A stretch of DNA of 64,000 nt from Urechis unicinctus (GCA_034190875.2 CM067349.1:7522992-7586991); one strand, 5' to 3'. Shown: positions 24,888-50,100, counted from the first letter of the stretch. A program made the numbers and translations. The notes: generated by a model from the sequence alone, not told the origin.

Positions 24888-25892
24888 TAAGACGTGTAGC
24901 GGTAAGGACCTACACGCCATGATGCACTTCTGTCAGGACGTGCTGTACTTTACTGAGCTCAGCTTTGGAATCAGACTCCACATGGCACCATCTTTCTGCA
25001 GGTAGGCCAAGTCGTGGTGTACAATGTACTGTATTGCATTGCAAGCGATTTGCGAGTTAGATTGGCGTCAACAGGTCAAGGACGACCGCGGAAGGAAGTA
25101 CGTACCTCAAACAAAGTACGTACTTCGTTCCCAGTACGGCGCAATTGGTTTGAAGTATGCATACAAAAACATTAATTTTCTCAATAATTTTTTAAATTGT
25201 GACATCATTTACTGAGATTTGGTTGTGTAAAATCATGAAAACCCCCTTAGTTGTCACAGCCTCGATTTGGGACTATATTTAGCGTTGCACGTGTACGAGA
25301 AGGCTTTTCTACGCGTTTTCAAACATTAGTAGGACGGCCATCGCGTGTCTTTCCCGAAGATTGATGAGGCAAGAATCATTTTTGAATCAGTTTGGCAAAG
25401 TAAAGAACTTACTTTTTGCGGAGCATAGATTGTCTAGATTATATATCACACCCCATGTCAATCCATTTGCACACCTGATATTTTTGTACTCCAATCGAAG
25501 TACGCCGTACCACGATTGTTTCATATTTCGCTTGTTGTCCACCCGCGTCTGATTGAGAGCGTTCATATACGTGTTCAGTTGTGTTCAAAAATGAATGTTC
25601 TTCTCAAATAGAACAACAAAGCAGCCAGGTGTTTGATATTGAACAGAATGCCCCCAAAAACACCACAACAGTAAGTTTTCATACTTTTTGTTTCATAGTT
25701 AAGTATGTGTCGGTTGGAAAATGATGCGACGACAACAAATGGGGAGAATAAAACGCTGTGTGATCGCTTGCTATGCAGTGCTTGTAGGATAATGAGTATC
25801 AGGTTCACAATTTACTATCCCCAATGCTACGACAGCAGGCTACACCCTTTGTGCCACATAATCAGCCAAGTGTGCATCTGAGTTGAGCACTG
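24888..25892. other. AT-rich spacer without recognised gene
   Basis: No recognised gene. A local repetition of GTACGTAC(C/T)T around 25098-25130 is minor. Confidence 0.4.
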
Positions 25893-25898
25893 TTTATT
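25893..25898 (-). terminator. Candidate poly(A) signal of the cryptic gene
   Basis: AATAAA on the minus strand lies 31 bases beyond the stop codon of the putative terminal exon at 25929-26072. Such close spacing is unusual by chance and supports that exon as a real 3' end. Confidence 0.4.
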
Positions 25899-25928
25899 CA
25901 CTACTCCACTCTTAGCTAAGCGGGAGAG

Positions 25929-26417
25929 TTAGATGCAGACCCAGAGGTCGCCCATCCGCGTGTCAGGGCAAGTACCAGGGTTGACGTGCTCCCGTAACAG
26001 CACACGAAAGTGGGCGGCCAGCATTTTGTCGTTATTGAGCACGTATTCGACAGTCTCCCGAATGCAGCTGATCTATAGCCGCAGATGTGAACAATGCGGC
26101 CTCTGTGTGACCGACGAGAGCACGATCTAACGTTTAACGACTACAGCCACGCCATCCACGCGAACTGGTGGCGCCAGTTATTCTGTATAAAAACGAGTCC
26201 TGCACATCAGGAGTTACACATACAGCAAGAGCAATTCACTGTAGAACAATCGAGGGTGTTTCCAACCAGGTGTGCGCGCCTACGAGATGTGTTCTGCGGG
26301 TCATTTGTTGCCACCTGCAGACGTGACCCAGCTGTGAAAGACCTGTACTTGACGAACGTACCAGCAAGTGAACCATGTTTTTCGACTTGCGCATGGACGA
26401 CATCGCCAGCCTCGTCA
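25929..26417 (-). CDS. Putative 3'-terminal exons of an unrecognised gene
   Basis: Two minus-strand segments fit together as exons. The first, 26417-26315 (103 nt), follows an acceptor (GTGTTAGCTGCACAG) and ends at a CTGCAG|GTGGCA donor. It encodes 34 full codons beginning DEAGDVVHAQVEKHG. The second, 26072-25929, follows a TATAG acceptor in the same phase and encodes 47 residues including VEYVLNNDKMLAAHFRVL, ending MGDLWVCI and a TAA stop. An AATAAA lies 31 bases beyond. The 242-base intron has canonical ends. The island is clearly richer in G+C than its AT-rich surroundings, as coding exons often are. A 28-base upstream exon (26538-26565) would also splice in phase, but it abuts a (TA)n tract. 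I do not recognise the protein. It could be the end of a longer gene to the right, a relic, or chance. Confidence 0.42.
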
Positions 26418-26561
26418 CTGTGCAGCTAACACGTTGAAATGGTCAGTGCTTTATAGTAACAGTACGTGATTAGTTTGACATTGAAGATGATGCGGCCTAC
26501 TAAGTAAGCTTCTAGTTTACCTGCCTCACTCATTACCTGCACCCAGTGTGACATAGGTACC

Positions 26562-28069
<1,508 letters not shown>

Positions 28070-28181
28070 ACAGTATATTAAGTATATATGTTTTGCACTT
28101 TCATTTTGTCCATGGAATGGTTACCACCAAAAGCACACGGTTAGCGGGGTCAAGCTTCGTTGCGCCGAGATCGAGCGACTT

Positions 28182-28303
28182 GGGGATTGTATGCTTGGCA
28201 TTGGGAGCCGAGCTTCTGTAGCATACCCCGCATGCGAATAACCTAACCTGCCAAAGCCCCCATCCAACTAACCCATCGCATTCCTGTTCCTCACCTACGC
28301 GTT
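28182..28303 (+). repeat. Conserved segment after (TA)n tract, copy 1
   Basis: It starts about 110 bases after the (TA)n tract that ends at 28068, and it is homologous to 31528-31654, which also follows a (TA)n tract. Shared blocks include AGCCGAGCTTCTG, CCCCGCATGC and CGCATTCCTGTTCCTCA. The association suggests a repeat family that carries or seeds the microsatellite. Confidence 0.8.
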
Positions 28304-28732
28304 ATCTCTCCATCCTGTACTTGGCCAGCATGATGCGCTAACAAGAATGAAATCGATCACAAAAGAACACAGCTCTTTATGTACCAAGCTTGTACTATCG
28401 TTCCGCGATAAACTGTTTTTTTTTACACTCGGCCTGACGGCTTATGCGCATGGAATTTGTCACGGTTATAGCCAGCAACGACTTGCAAACCTCCATTATC
28501 AGCTGTACTGTATTGATGTACCGGTGCATGCCGTTTAGCAACCAATCACACGTCAGATGCCGACGGCGATTGCAGCGGGGAGGCGCCGGGATACGGCGCA
28601 CGCCACCTGACAATGCCTTGAGGTCAACGCGTGCAGCTTCGTTCCATTATTATCAATGGTGGGAAGCGCAAACAAATTTTGACTGCAAACCATTATTCCG
28701 CATATCCACCGGCGATCTCGAGGGGCCCAAAC

Positions 28733-28773
28733 TCGGAAACTTGGGTTCCCGTAGTCGGAAACTTAGGTTCCCG
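28733..28773. repeat. Two 19-bp semi-palindromic repeats
   Basis: CGGAAACTTGGGTTCCCG and its near copy with TTAGG occur 22 bases apart (28733-28751 and 28755-28773), with one mismatch. Each is itself an imperfect palindrome. This may be a protein-binding site or the end of a decayed transposon. It lies in a GC-richer stretch (28.5-28.8 kb) with frames but no recognised domain. Confidence 0.6.
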
Positions 28774-29426
28774 AGAACTCTGCGTGCATTTCCAGCACCA
28801 CTTCCGATTTCGTTCATGGCTGACTGAGAGAAGTCTAGCACAACTGAATATAAAATCATTATAAAAGCCTTCTGCATACACATTGTTTGGCCAAGTATAG
28901 TTTGTCGTCTCTAGTAGGTGTTCGTTCTTGCAGGATGCACTAGTCAGGAAAATATTTGCTGAGTTCATCAATAGATTGGAAACATCCAAGATTCGTGTGT
29001 GGTCTAAGTACACAATGAGCGTAGCTCTTTGTGGTCGTTTATCAAATCAATAAGCTAGAAAGCCCAACATCCGGTAAACATTTAAAAATATTTTTAATAC
29101 AATGAAAATCAGTACCATTTTATGACTGTGTAGCTTCGAATTTCTGTATTAGTTTCTTACACATAATGTTTGAGTTCGCAATAATTGGCTTGCCTTACGA
29201 GGTAAGAAATGCTAGAGATGATCAAGAATATCAGTATTCCAAGGTTCCTTGTCTGCAAAAAACCTTTGGAAGCTGCGTTCGATGGTCTTTATCAAAAGCG
29301 TGCCTCGCACAATGTACCTTAATACCCGAAAAACATCAACGATTAGTGGGGCTTGCAGCAAGTCAGTGCGAGTAATATGTCTCCCATTGATGGCGAGTTA
29401 TAGTTAACTAGGCCGCTGAGGCATTG
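28774..29426. other. Spacer without recognised gene
   Basis: Overlapping frames of about 70-105 codons occur on both strands without a domain. I see nothing else. Confidence 0.4.
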
Positions 29427-30718
29427 GGCGTCGGTAATAGCTTATGCTGTTCAGAAGCACTCGTCAACGCTCTTCACATTGCTATTCATTTAGTGTGGTT
29501 GTAACTTATAATATCAGTGTCTGCATAGCATACAAATTGTACTCGCTTTCACCCGCATGTGTATAACCTGGATGTTTGAATTAGCTATCAAGCATTCATC
29601 CGGACGGGCTTGGTTCTACAAAACTGATTAAGTATGTACCAAAGGCATGAAAGTATGCTATGATTGGCTTAAAAACGAAATCGCCCGATTGCGTGTAGAG
29701 CATTGATTCAAAACATTGCCTCGATTTACAGCACTCGATGAAGGCATCAAACAGTTTTAGAATGCTATAAAAGACCCTTTCTCTGGTAGATTTGTCAGTA
29801 CTTAACTATTCTATACATGCAGGGGTTTGACTTTAATATAACGTTGCATGCATTATCAGACCAAATATCAAACGTTCATGAATTGATATTGTGCTTGGGT
29901 TTATTCACAATTCAACGATTAACTGATTAACCGTTTTGTCATTCATTGAGAGGTTGATGATCCTGTAGTGCTGAAATACTACACTGACATCGACCTTCCA
30001 TGGTATCATCACAATTGCAACATTGGTGCATTTAAAAACAGGAGGCGTTTTCCTTGACAAATATCCCTTTGATAGTTCTAGCGATTAATAACATGTTAAG
30101 AACGGAATACAAATCTCATTGTTATTGGAGATATTTATGTTTATATGCAGCATGATGAGTTTTCTTATGACGGCGTTAGGGTAATTATATAACCGAATAC
30201 ATTAGCTACATAGGTCGGTGTTCTTTTGGTCTTACAAGCTTGTCTAAGTTTGTATTGCTCTAAAGTGTAGTCTACGTAGAATGTAACTGGTGCTGCCAAG
30301 TTCTTAGAAGTAACTGTCCAGGCACACTGATACTACATGCCTTGGAATGGCAAAAATATAGTGCGCCGCTTGCCCGATAGCAAACAATCGGCGTACCGAC
30401 ATGTACACCCCTAGTGTCTCATAGCGCCTCACTCAGTAACTTGGAGGGCAGCCTGTGGTTGAATAAAGATATAAACAATTCAACTGTACCTGATAACAGC
30501 CGTATGGGAAATGGTTATGCAAAACGAAAATGTTCTCCCCTTTAGAAGAGAGGCTGATGCAAATCGGGTTTGCCTAGTTTGTTCTTCGCCGACGTACCAT
30601 GGCATGGCTACACATGATTTACAGACCTCACAGCTTAGTATCAATGATATGAAGTGTGAGTAAAGCAGTGCTACAATTGGGTTTAACCTTTGGACAGGTC
30701 ACAAATCTGCTGCCCAAC
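29427..30718 (+). repeat. Dispersed 1.3-kb repeat, copy 2
   Basis: This copy has the same orientation as 22473-23771 and is collinear along its whole length, from GGCGTCGG to TGCCCAACA. Flanking sequences differ at both ends, which sets the boundaries within a few bases. It carries no coding frame conserved with copy 1. Confidence 0.9.
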
Positions 30719-30930
30719 ACCTCAACGAGCAGGTTGCTGGTCGACACGTCCTGGCTAGCAACACGTTTTACTTAAAGGTTAACGACGGCTCCTTAGAACC
30801 ACGAGCTAAGGTCCAATCCAATGTTTGCTAGCCCAAGTCATGTGCCGTTCAACCCTATACCTACTTTGTAACATAAGAGAACAAATATATCTTCATGGGA
30901 GAATCATGTATGTATAAGTATATATCTAAT

Positions 30931-30932
<2 letters not shown>

Positions 30933-31017
<85 letters not shown>

Positions 31018-31079
31018 AAATATATGAATATATATATATACCTATATATATATATATAAATATTTTTATGCCTAGTATG

Positions 31080-31131
<52 letters not shown>

Positions 31132-31294
31132 CAAATATGTGTGTGTGTGTTTACTATTCGCATATATGATATAAATATATATATATATATATATATATTT
31201 GTATACATCTAATTATATATGTATATATATATACATATATTAATATATAAATATATATATATATACCTCCTATATATATAAATATATTTATAAA

Positions 31295-31352
<58 letters not shown>

Positions 31353-31428
31353 TATATGTGTGTGTGTTCACTATTTACATATATATGAATATAGATATAT
31401 ATATATATATTTGTAGATACATATATAA

Positions 31429-31502
<74 letters not shown>

Positions 31503-31522
31503 TTATATATATTTATATATAT
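30933..31522. repeat. Long interrupted (TA)n tract
   Basis: Around 590 bases of TA repeats in blocks separated by short non-TA pieces, among them two GTGTGTGTGTTTACTATT-like inserts (31139-31157 and 31359-31377). Their presence implies internal duplication of a roughly 220-base unit of the tract. Confidence 0.93.
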
Positions 31523-31527
31523 CGACT

Positions 31528-31654
31528 GGAGGATTATATGCTTGACACTGGAAGCCGAGCTTCTGCAGTCAACCCCGCATGCATATGACCTATCCTACCC
31601 AAGACAAGACCCCTACAACTAAGCCACCGCATTCCTGTTCCTCAGTTCAGCGTT
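31528..31654 (+). repeat. Conserved segment after (TA)n tract, copy 2
   Basis: This is the homologue of 28182-28303, here starting only a few bases after the (TA)n tract. Similarity ends near CGTT at 31654. About a quarter of positions differ. Confidence 0.8.
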
Positions 31655-34600
31655 CAGATGGATATCTGGACCGATTGGAAACTGTTATTCTTCCTGAATT
31701 AGATATTAAACACTTATATATCTATGTGATGCAAACGCCCTTCGAGCGACCAGCGAGCGTCCGTCGAATCACCCCAAGAACTATGTTAGCCTTTACTGCA
31801 GCTGCACTGCATTGGTAGCATGATCTAAATAACTCATCAATTATGCCTCGTGAATTCCTTTACTCCCACACATCATCTAGAGTAGAATCACCAGTTGTGT
31901 TTAGGTTAAAAAGCAGCGGATGGTGATTGGTTTGTTGCTGACCATATATAGCCCTGAAATTTTTCATCGCTCTTATTTATAGGATGCAAAATAAATAACC
32001 AGCGTCAGTGGTAGCAAATCCGTCCGTTTAGAGCTTCAAACCTTATTTTTGCATTGGGGGATTACAATACAAGATGTCTGATTTAAGATGAGCGTTTGCT
32101 GAGCCGGACATTTTGCAACCAGGTTTTATTTGGTGACAGATAAGTTATAGAGCGGTAAATACGTAGCCAGGTAGGTATAGGTATAGGGGATGGTAAGTAG
32201 TAACCACAGTCAAAGAGGGAGTACTGACTTCAGAGAAAAAGGTGGTGAGCGGACTGTTGAAGGTCTAAGGTCTCACAAATGTAGAGGGCCAAATGTTCGT
32301 TATAATTACCCTTTTTGTATAAGACGGACCGAATGGTAGATCCACGCTATAGCAGACATTGATTTAGGTCGGAAAAGCTTCTGAGAAACCAGGTAGAGAA
32401 CAACAGCAAACGTGTACTACTATTTATCGTTATCTTACATATCTTCTGTACAACTGCATTTTATAGCTAGAGCTTGAATCTGGGGCGACAACAGCATGAA
32501 AATGACGGGTTCTTGGCTCAGTTTTCTGATTGTCCCGATTACTATGTAAACTACCAGATAAATGCACACATTCCATATGACGTTGCATCCTACTATGGAG
32601 ATGTAATCAGAATGTGAATAAGGTGGCCTATTAGACAAGTAATTCATATTGCTTGCCTCCACAGTCAGTAAGGTCTGCAAAAAGCAATTCAAAGTGACGT
32701 TATTATCAATGCCCTGCAATCCTTCCTAATTAGTTTTTAAGATATTCGAGATATAACATGATTCCCTAGTATTATTGAGCGTTTGTAGTAAACCTTTATT
32801 TAATCGAAGTCACATAACTAAACCTTTATTTAATCGAAGGAACAATATTTCGATGGTACATCATCCGCATTCTTTAACATGGTAGAGGGAGGTGGCGATT
32901 TAGAACATTCATGCGTGTAACATATCGATGATGATTAAACATAAAATATAAAAAAGCACAAACCCCATTAAGCCACATAATATCATGTTAGTGCTACCAA
33001 ATACATCAAAGCAGCTCTGTTTACAAGCATAGGGTGTGAAATGATACATATCATTGACATAAATTGGAACTACCGCAAGAGCCGCAGACTAGGTGGATGC
33101 GAAATTGGCTGGTACCGAGTGGAGGAGCGCTGTGCTTATCCAATCAATTATCGAGATCAGCAATTGTACAAGGCCTTGATGTAGCCCGTGAAAGGGAGTA
33201 CCGGGCGCATGCATATGACCTTAATGTAACATATCAAAAAAATTTGGCGAGCTCATTGCTGGCAATAATGTTCAAAAACATATGAAACATTACCACATCT
33301 ATGCGCAATTGATATATATTCATGCATTGTGAATATTATGAAAGGAATATGCGTGTCTTAATGTAAATAAAGGTATTAAAAGGCGCTTGCACTACGGCAG
33401 CAGCCATCACAATTATACATTTGCAGCATAGCGGCTTTACGCTTATTATCTTACCCATATATATTTATTTATTTTAAATCGTATGCATTGTTTAATTGTA
33501 CAATCCACGAGTACCTCAGCTGGATGGCTTAGCCAACAAAACGGCCGACCGCTCCTTTATGCTCAGCAATTGATAGATCCGATGATAAAAAAACCCATGT
33601 AGGATGCCCATAGCAGGATTCGGCCAAGATAATGTTTGACGCATACTATTTGGGATGGTATGGAATTCATCGAAATAGGTTGTCTACCAACGCGAAGCGA
33701 ACGGGCAAACGGTGGTTATGGCCGTCAAGGAGCCTTATCGCAGCCATCAGAGCACATAAAGTCCGAGGACGCGGGTTTATACATTCCTTAATTCATGGTT
33801 TGTAGCGGTGCTTTTAGTTTCTCGTTGTCTCGGTATATTCGACAAGACACCTGGATGATACATCGCTGTTTCAGTAACAAACAAACCAAAGCGATTGAAA
33901 ATAATATTGCCGGTATCCTAGGAACTGTAAGATCCAAGACATTTCTTTCGTTTATGCACAACTAGCCAACTCATGCTAAATGACGTCAACATCAAAACGT
34001 AATGAGGTGACCTTAAGCGGTGTAATAATATATAGGCATCGTTCCATTAAATAATTACTACTATTCACAGAGCAGTGTTTATTTGCAAAGTTAAGTTTAG
34101 TGTGATCATAAACTGCAGCACGAAATAATACCTGCAATCAAAAGACCTATTACTGAATTAATTTGTGTTAGGGACACAAAAGCCAGCACAATCAAAAGAG
34201 CACATGTGAGCAAGATATATAGATGGCAGCAGAGCTACGATTATGAAATTTATGAAGAAATGCTTTTAGTCTACTGTACTTAATTTCCCGTTGTGCATTT
34301 ATTTATATATATATATTTGATTAAGTAAAGAGGCAGTGTTAAAACATGTCGCAGAACTTTAAATAACAGAAAGCATTCACCTTTAAAGGACATAATTTAA
34401 ACCCACCAGAACTTAATGGCGCTCACGTCATCATTTCTCAATTAAATTCAAAGCTTGGCAATATTGCAGGTCAATGCAGCAAACTATCAAACCTATGATT
34501 ATGTTGCATCCGACATCTGCAGTCAATACGTGCGAATACAAAGTGTACATGGTTATGGTGTCAAACATACCATATCTTGCTGAGGATGTGCTCCTTTGCC

Positions 34601-34839
34601 ATTGGCCTTAGAGCTCAACCATTAAATCTGTGCATACGGATTGTCGCTGGTTTATTTTGCTGCTGTAAATTGAATTAGAATCCATGTCCATGTATATTAG
34701 AATCTATGTCCAACCGGCTGTTGGCAAACTGCTCTTATCTTACTGGCTAACCGATTTGATTTTAATTGTAGTTGCCGGTGATTGCAGCATAAGTTCGCTG
34801 GTAATTATTTTGATATCTAGCATTATCAGCGACTGTACC
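31655..34839. other. AT-rich spacer without recognised gene
   Basis: No gene is recognised. A 21-base sequence containing AACCTTTATTTAATCG is present twice with a 30-base period (32789-32809 and 32819-32839), a recent-looking local duplication. Confidence 0.4.
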
Positions 34840-44540
<9,701 letters not shown>

Positions 44541-47179
44541 CGACATATTTAGGGTTTTGAGACGATCAAATAGATGTATTTTGTAACTTTAATCTCAAGG
44601 CAAATACGAATCGCTGCAACGTTTGTCCTCGCAACAGGCGTAAAGTCACCCAAGTAGCATTTTGTTCGGCAGGATGAATTGAGCCATGTGTCAAATGGCT
44701 TTCGCCAGATCGAAAGCATTATGGAAATATACTGAGGCTTACAATCTTTGCAGAAAAAATGAGATCCGATTATGTTGATTGTGGCTATAATATCGATTTA
44801 ATTAAAGTTCAGCTATAAATACCGAGACCATCTTCGTATATGACATATTTACTCGAATGACGTGATCATGCGATACTTTCATTGAAGGAGTGTAAACAAA
44901 TAATATAAACTGATATAACATGATAACAGTACATTACCAGTGGTTAATAAGACCCTCTTGACTGTTAAATTAGCACTGCAATTGCATGGCGCGGGATATT
45001 ACCCGTAATAGGATTCTGAGCTTCATTGGTGACAATGACAAAAGTCTATCGATTAATGTTTAATATTTACTTCAAATTCACCCTTTACCTAAGGAGCCTC
45101 AAGCAGCAAACCGTTGACAGAGGAGAGAAAGTGGGTTGGTATATAAAATTACCTTGTTGCTCTGCAAATATAGTGAATTATTCAGGTTGCATTCTAATCC
45201 AAAAGAAAAGACGAAATTAATTCGCTTGAGCTACAATATGGAAGAATCAACATTATCCGTTAGAGGCCTAATTAAGGCTCTGCTCAATCATCATCATCCA
45301 TCAGTAGTTTTCTCGGTCTTTATATATTCCCAAAATACCTGATATATTTATGACAACCCTTTAGCTATCTATTCATCTAGCAAGATGTTCATGCATTATT
45401 ACCGCCATAAGATGTTGTATTGTGACATAATTTAAATATTTTACAATAAGTTACAGTTGATTCCCCATCCTCGGTTTATAATACAATTCGCGATAGGGTA
45501 TGTTATGAACTACATACAATTCTTTACCGCCAATCATGGGACAGAGCAATCATTTAAGATTGCTTTGTGAGGGTACCAATAATATATTACAACTAAATCT
45601 ATATAGTACATTGTCCCGAATAGAGCTATAACCTTTATTTTCGAGGGAATGACAGCGCGCTAAATTCAGATACACTGGCAGCCGGAAGTGACGCAGTCCA
45701 CTTCCATCATATCTTAGCATTCGATCAATGTCGGTAATAATAACGTGAAGCCAAATTTTACAAGGGTCCACCAGAAGCCAGGGGTTCACTGAGAGGTAAC
45801 TTATCTAACAAAAAGAAAACAGGGTCTTTTACAATCAGGGTGAGCATGTCGCATCATTAATCAAATATTCAAATGTCATTATACCCTACTTACAGTTTAT
45901 ATGTAATGCTCGTATGGAATTCAACTTAAAGGGATTTTTACTAGCACAAGGTTCCAGTATTGGCATTAGTAGCATCGGTACCGATCTGGAACCGCCGTAC
46001 CGGTATCAGTTCTGGGAAGACAATGATTCACAAAAACCTTTTCATTTCTTTCCATTTTGTATTATTATGCTACAAAGTATATGAACTAGCCAACTTGTTA
46101 GTGGGACATCACATATTACAGTTGTTCTGCGATTAAGTTCCTGTAGACGAAGGACAAAAAGGCAAAATCTTAGGTCTGATTATTATACCAATGTTTAACA
46201 AACATTATAGCATCAAGTATCATCGCCCATTCTCTGCCGAATTTTTGTCAGAATCAGAGTACACGCAGAAAAAAACCCGCTTAGGTACGATATTTGTAGA
46301 ATAAGTTTTGAAATACTATTTGAAGTCTTCTGGGGCGGACATTTGTGGTCTCCCATGTGTGGAAGTCAGCAGAAATCGCTTTATTTGCCGCATCAATATT
46401 AGGGTTGGCGGCCGGTCCTTCCACCATACCAAATTCGCGTTCCAGGAGGTTACACATATTTGCTTCGCTGTTCACTTCATCAGTTGCCACTTCCACAACA
46501 ACGGAATTCTCTTCGTCTCCTGCCTTATCATTTATAGCATCATTGTCGCGATTTGGGGAGTGCAGTATTTCGTGTAGGTCAAAGCCTACGCCTATAATTT
46601 TCATTATCACTTTAAATACAATATAACTGGTTTTGGATGTGGAATAAGGGATAGCGACGTTCTATGATTATTGAAGCAAATGAGTAAGATTCTGAGAAAT
46701 GGCTAGGTGCATTCCGCCATCCCTGCGCTGTACACCCGGTGTGCTGACCTTGACGTGTATGTTGTCCTCCGATGAGGATTTGAGCAGACTTGCTTACAAA
46801 GATGAAAAAGTTTCATTCAGATTCAAGCGACAAGTATTGATTCGTCTATTTCCTGGCACGCAATACAATTCAACGATAATTTAGTTAAGAATGTCTGTGG
46901 TCATGTGTCGTTTTTCGCCACAATATGTTCAACAGCTAGCTTGATTGGTGTTTATGACACAATGGAGCTTAAAGGCACCAGAAGCTGTTTTAAGTAATCA
47001 GTAGCTAAGCAACTTAACAACTAATGCATTTCGTCGCCAAACGAGGCAGGCTTAATGAAAATGCACAAATATGCTGCAGTGCGCATGGTCGTTTATCCCT
47101 AACGTGACTTGTGTTTGGTAGCATAAGCATGAGTTTGTGGCTGAATCTAATAATGAAAGAATTTTTAATGTAACGCTTT
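44541..47179. other. AT-rich spacer between duplication copies
   Basis: No gene is recognised. Overlapping frames at 46281-46626 lie on both strands in a locally GC-richer patch but lack domains. Confidence 0.4.
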
Positions 47180-50100
47180 GATAAATAGTGCGTTTATTAT
47201 ATTGATAGTACGGAGCAGCAAATAACAAGCCTGGTCCGACAGATGTCAAACCCCATGCCGTAGCTTTTTCCTGTGCGTATAGATATATCATTTATGCTGA
47301 AGTGCATCCCGTCCATTTGCCAAAGAAATGTCTTTGTTCAACGCCAATCACCCGTAATCTTGCGTATGCCTCGTAACAGTTCACGCTAAACATGTTCCCT
47401 TCAACAAAGCAAGTAATAGAGTGCAGAAAAACAAGTAGCGCCAAATAATTTGCCCATAAAATATGTGCCAATTACACTTTCCCGGCAAAAAATGTGGATT
47501 AGTTTCCTGAATATTCGCTAGGACGTGTATTCACCCTGTGCTGTTTATGTTCCACCATAACAGTGATGGTATATGCAAGACTTTCGGTCGATGGTTTTGG
47601 AAATCAAATATTCTTCACTTGGCGTATATATCAACGAATCAGTTATAAATCTCGCCATTTGTCAGCATAAAAAAATAACATGACAGCTTCCATCTCTATA
47701 AATTGCAGCAACATTTGTTATCTTAGCCTAGACCTCACTGACGAAATTCATCACCAATAAGCGGCAACTGACAGACATATCACCGAAGAATAATAATTTG
47801 CCAACATCGCCTGCATTGAATTTACAGAACAAAATACTGTCAAATCTGGTCCATTATATGCATGCGATAAGCATGTTAGAACCAGCGGAAGGTCACAATC
47901 TAGCTCAGCCTTGACATAATAATATTATTAAACGAATATGTTTTGAAGCAAAGCAATATCTACTTTGTTTCTGACAGTATTCCTACAATCACTCGCACCA
48001 GCATACATCAACGTCGTGATAGAGGTCTTTCTTAATGCAATGATTAATCGTTATTTAGATGTTTTAGTAATTTGAAGGCATTGCAGTGGATGAATACCGA
48101 GAAGAACGTCAGATAAGTGCATGATAAAACTCACTTACCTTATACGATATTGCTATGTCACGTATGGGATGGTTGCGATTGTGTGACTTAAGCTTGCCAC
48201 GCTGTGTAACGAACCAAGTAATGGTAGAGAGTGCACCCCATCAACAAGCATTCGTTCGAACGAGGCCTGTTAGCTTGTGACAGTCGCAAGAATATATTGA
48301 AATCAATATTAACGGCTTACAGTGATGATATATGCTATTAAATATGGAGCAAATGGTGTGTTTTGGTAATTGATAATCCTTTTTAGGGATTTATTTTGCA
48401 ATCAAAAGGGATGGTTGTGATTGTGTGACTTATGCGTGCCATGCTGTGTAACAAACCATGTTATTGTATAGAGTGCACCCCATCAACATGCAGCGAATGC
48501 ATTCGTTCGAACGAGGCCTGTTGGCTTGACAGTTGCAAGAATATATTGAATGCAATTTCAACTGCTACCAGTGATGATATATGCGATTAAATATGGAGCA
48601 AATGGAGTGTTATGGCAATTGATAATCCTTTTTAGGGATTTATTTTGCAATCAAACGTTGTCCCTTAAAAGCTACCTCGTGAAGCACACAGTTTGATAAT
48701 CATGGAGTTTAATTTTATTGCGACCGGCATATATCCAACATTTACGAACATCGCTAACATTTGAATGCACGACTAATCCCTCTCCTTGGATATCAATAAA
48801 TTTTACCTGCATGAACAATCGGAGTTTGTACAAATTCCACATCCTATTGGTTCAGGCTATGGGATACATGAACTGATTTCCAGGCGTTCTACGCAGATGC
48901 CACCGACTTTGAAACGTTGTAAGAGAAATATCGTTTACCGAGCTCCTAAATGCTTGCAAGTGGTGTGATGTTAAAAACATAACATATAGCAGGCATCGTG
49001 CCCCAAAATGAGAAAATGATGAAGATTACTAAAAGCTCTTTGTATGCTGTGATAGCTTGGGGTTCTCTATTACACGCGCCAAAATACCCATTGTGTATGT
49101 ATCGCTGCTTTACAGGGACATATCCCTATCCATGGGCTGTTCGGCACAATAATGTAGTCATTGTGCCGCTAGATTGAAAAACTTCAGTGGACAATGGACT
49201 CGTTCAATGTGCGCATCTTCAAATGATGTAGTTGGTACAACCAGGCATATCCAACAATCTTGACAATATGAGAGCGATACATATTCTAATTAGTAGGTTC
49301 ACGGGCGCCTAAGATTGCTGTCTAAAAAAATTAAGCTCCGATAGTAATGAAATTGTCAAACCAAATTGCTAAATAGCACTGAGATGCCATATTGATTTGA
49401 AAATTTTATATATATTTTTTTAATTTGTTCAAGACTTATATTCCTCTATGATGCAATCCATTGTGGTTGTAGGCCTTTTTCAACAAACATTTGATATGAA
49501 GACAGTAAAGGATACGATTCATAGATTGCTTGAACACTAGTATGTTTCGATCACTGCGTACTTTACGCAAAGTTACTGCCGTCGCTAATCTGTTCCTTGC
49601 GGTAAATCTATCTTAAAAATACAAATACATACAAATCGAAACAAATACATCTTACATTAAATATTCATCAGAAATGCAAGCAGCATTCCAGCATAATTCT
49701 GTAGCAGTTACTTTAACTGATAAATGCACATGCATTGCTATCAACGTGATCGTGGATCAAGTTTGGTGGTGCTATTGAAATGGAAAACTTGATATGAACA
49801 AAACGCCAAAGTCATAGCGGCTGAAATTAAGTGTTGGTGACATCAGTGAAGCAGCAATCGACTGTTTTCTAGCTACGAGAGACTCCCTACTTGGACAAAG
49901 GTCCAGCGCAATACTCCGCCAGGTCGCATACATCCTGTGACCTATCATGTTGTCACACCGTGAGATTATACTGCTTTGAACTTTAAGCTTCCCTGGTGTT
50001 ACAATAATGCTTTCATACTAGTCTTCATATCTTAAAGAGCATCCAGCATTTCTCGGCGTATCTAGCAGTGATCCTTGAAGTAGTTTTATAATATAAAAAT

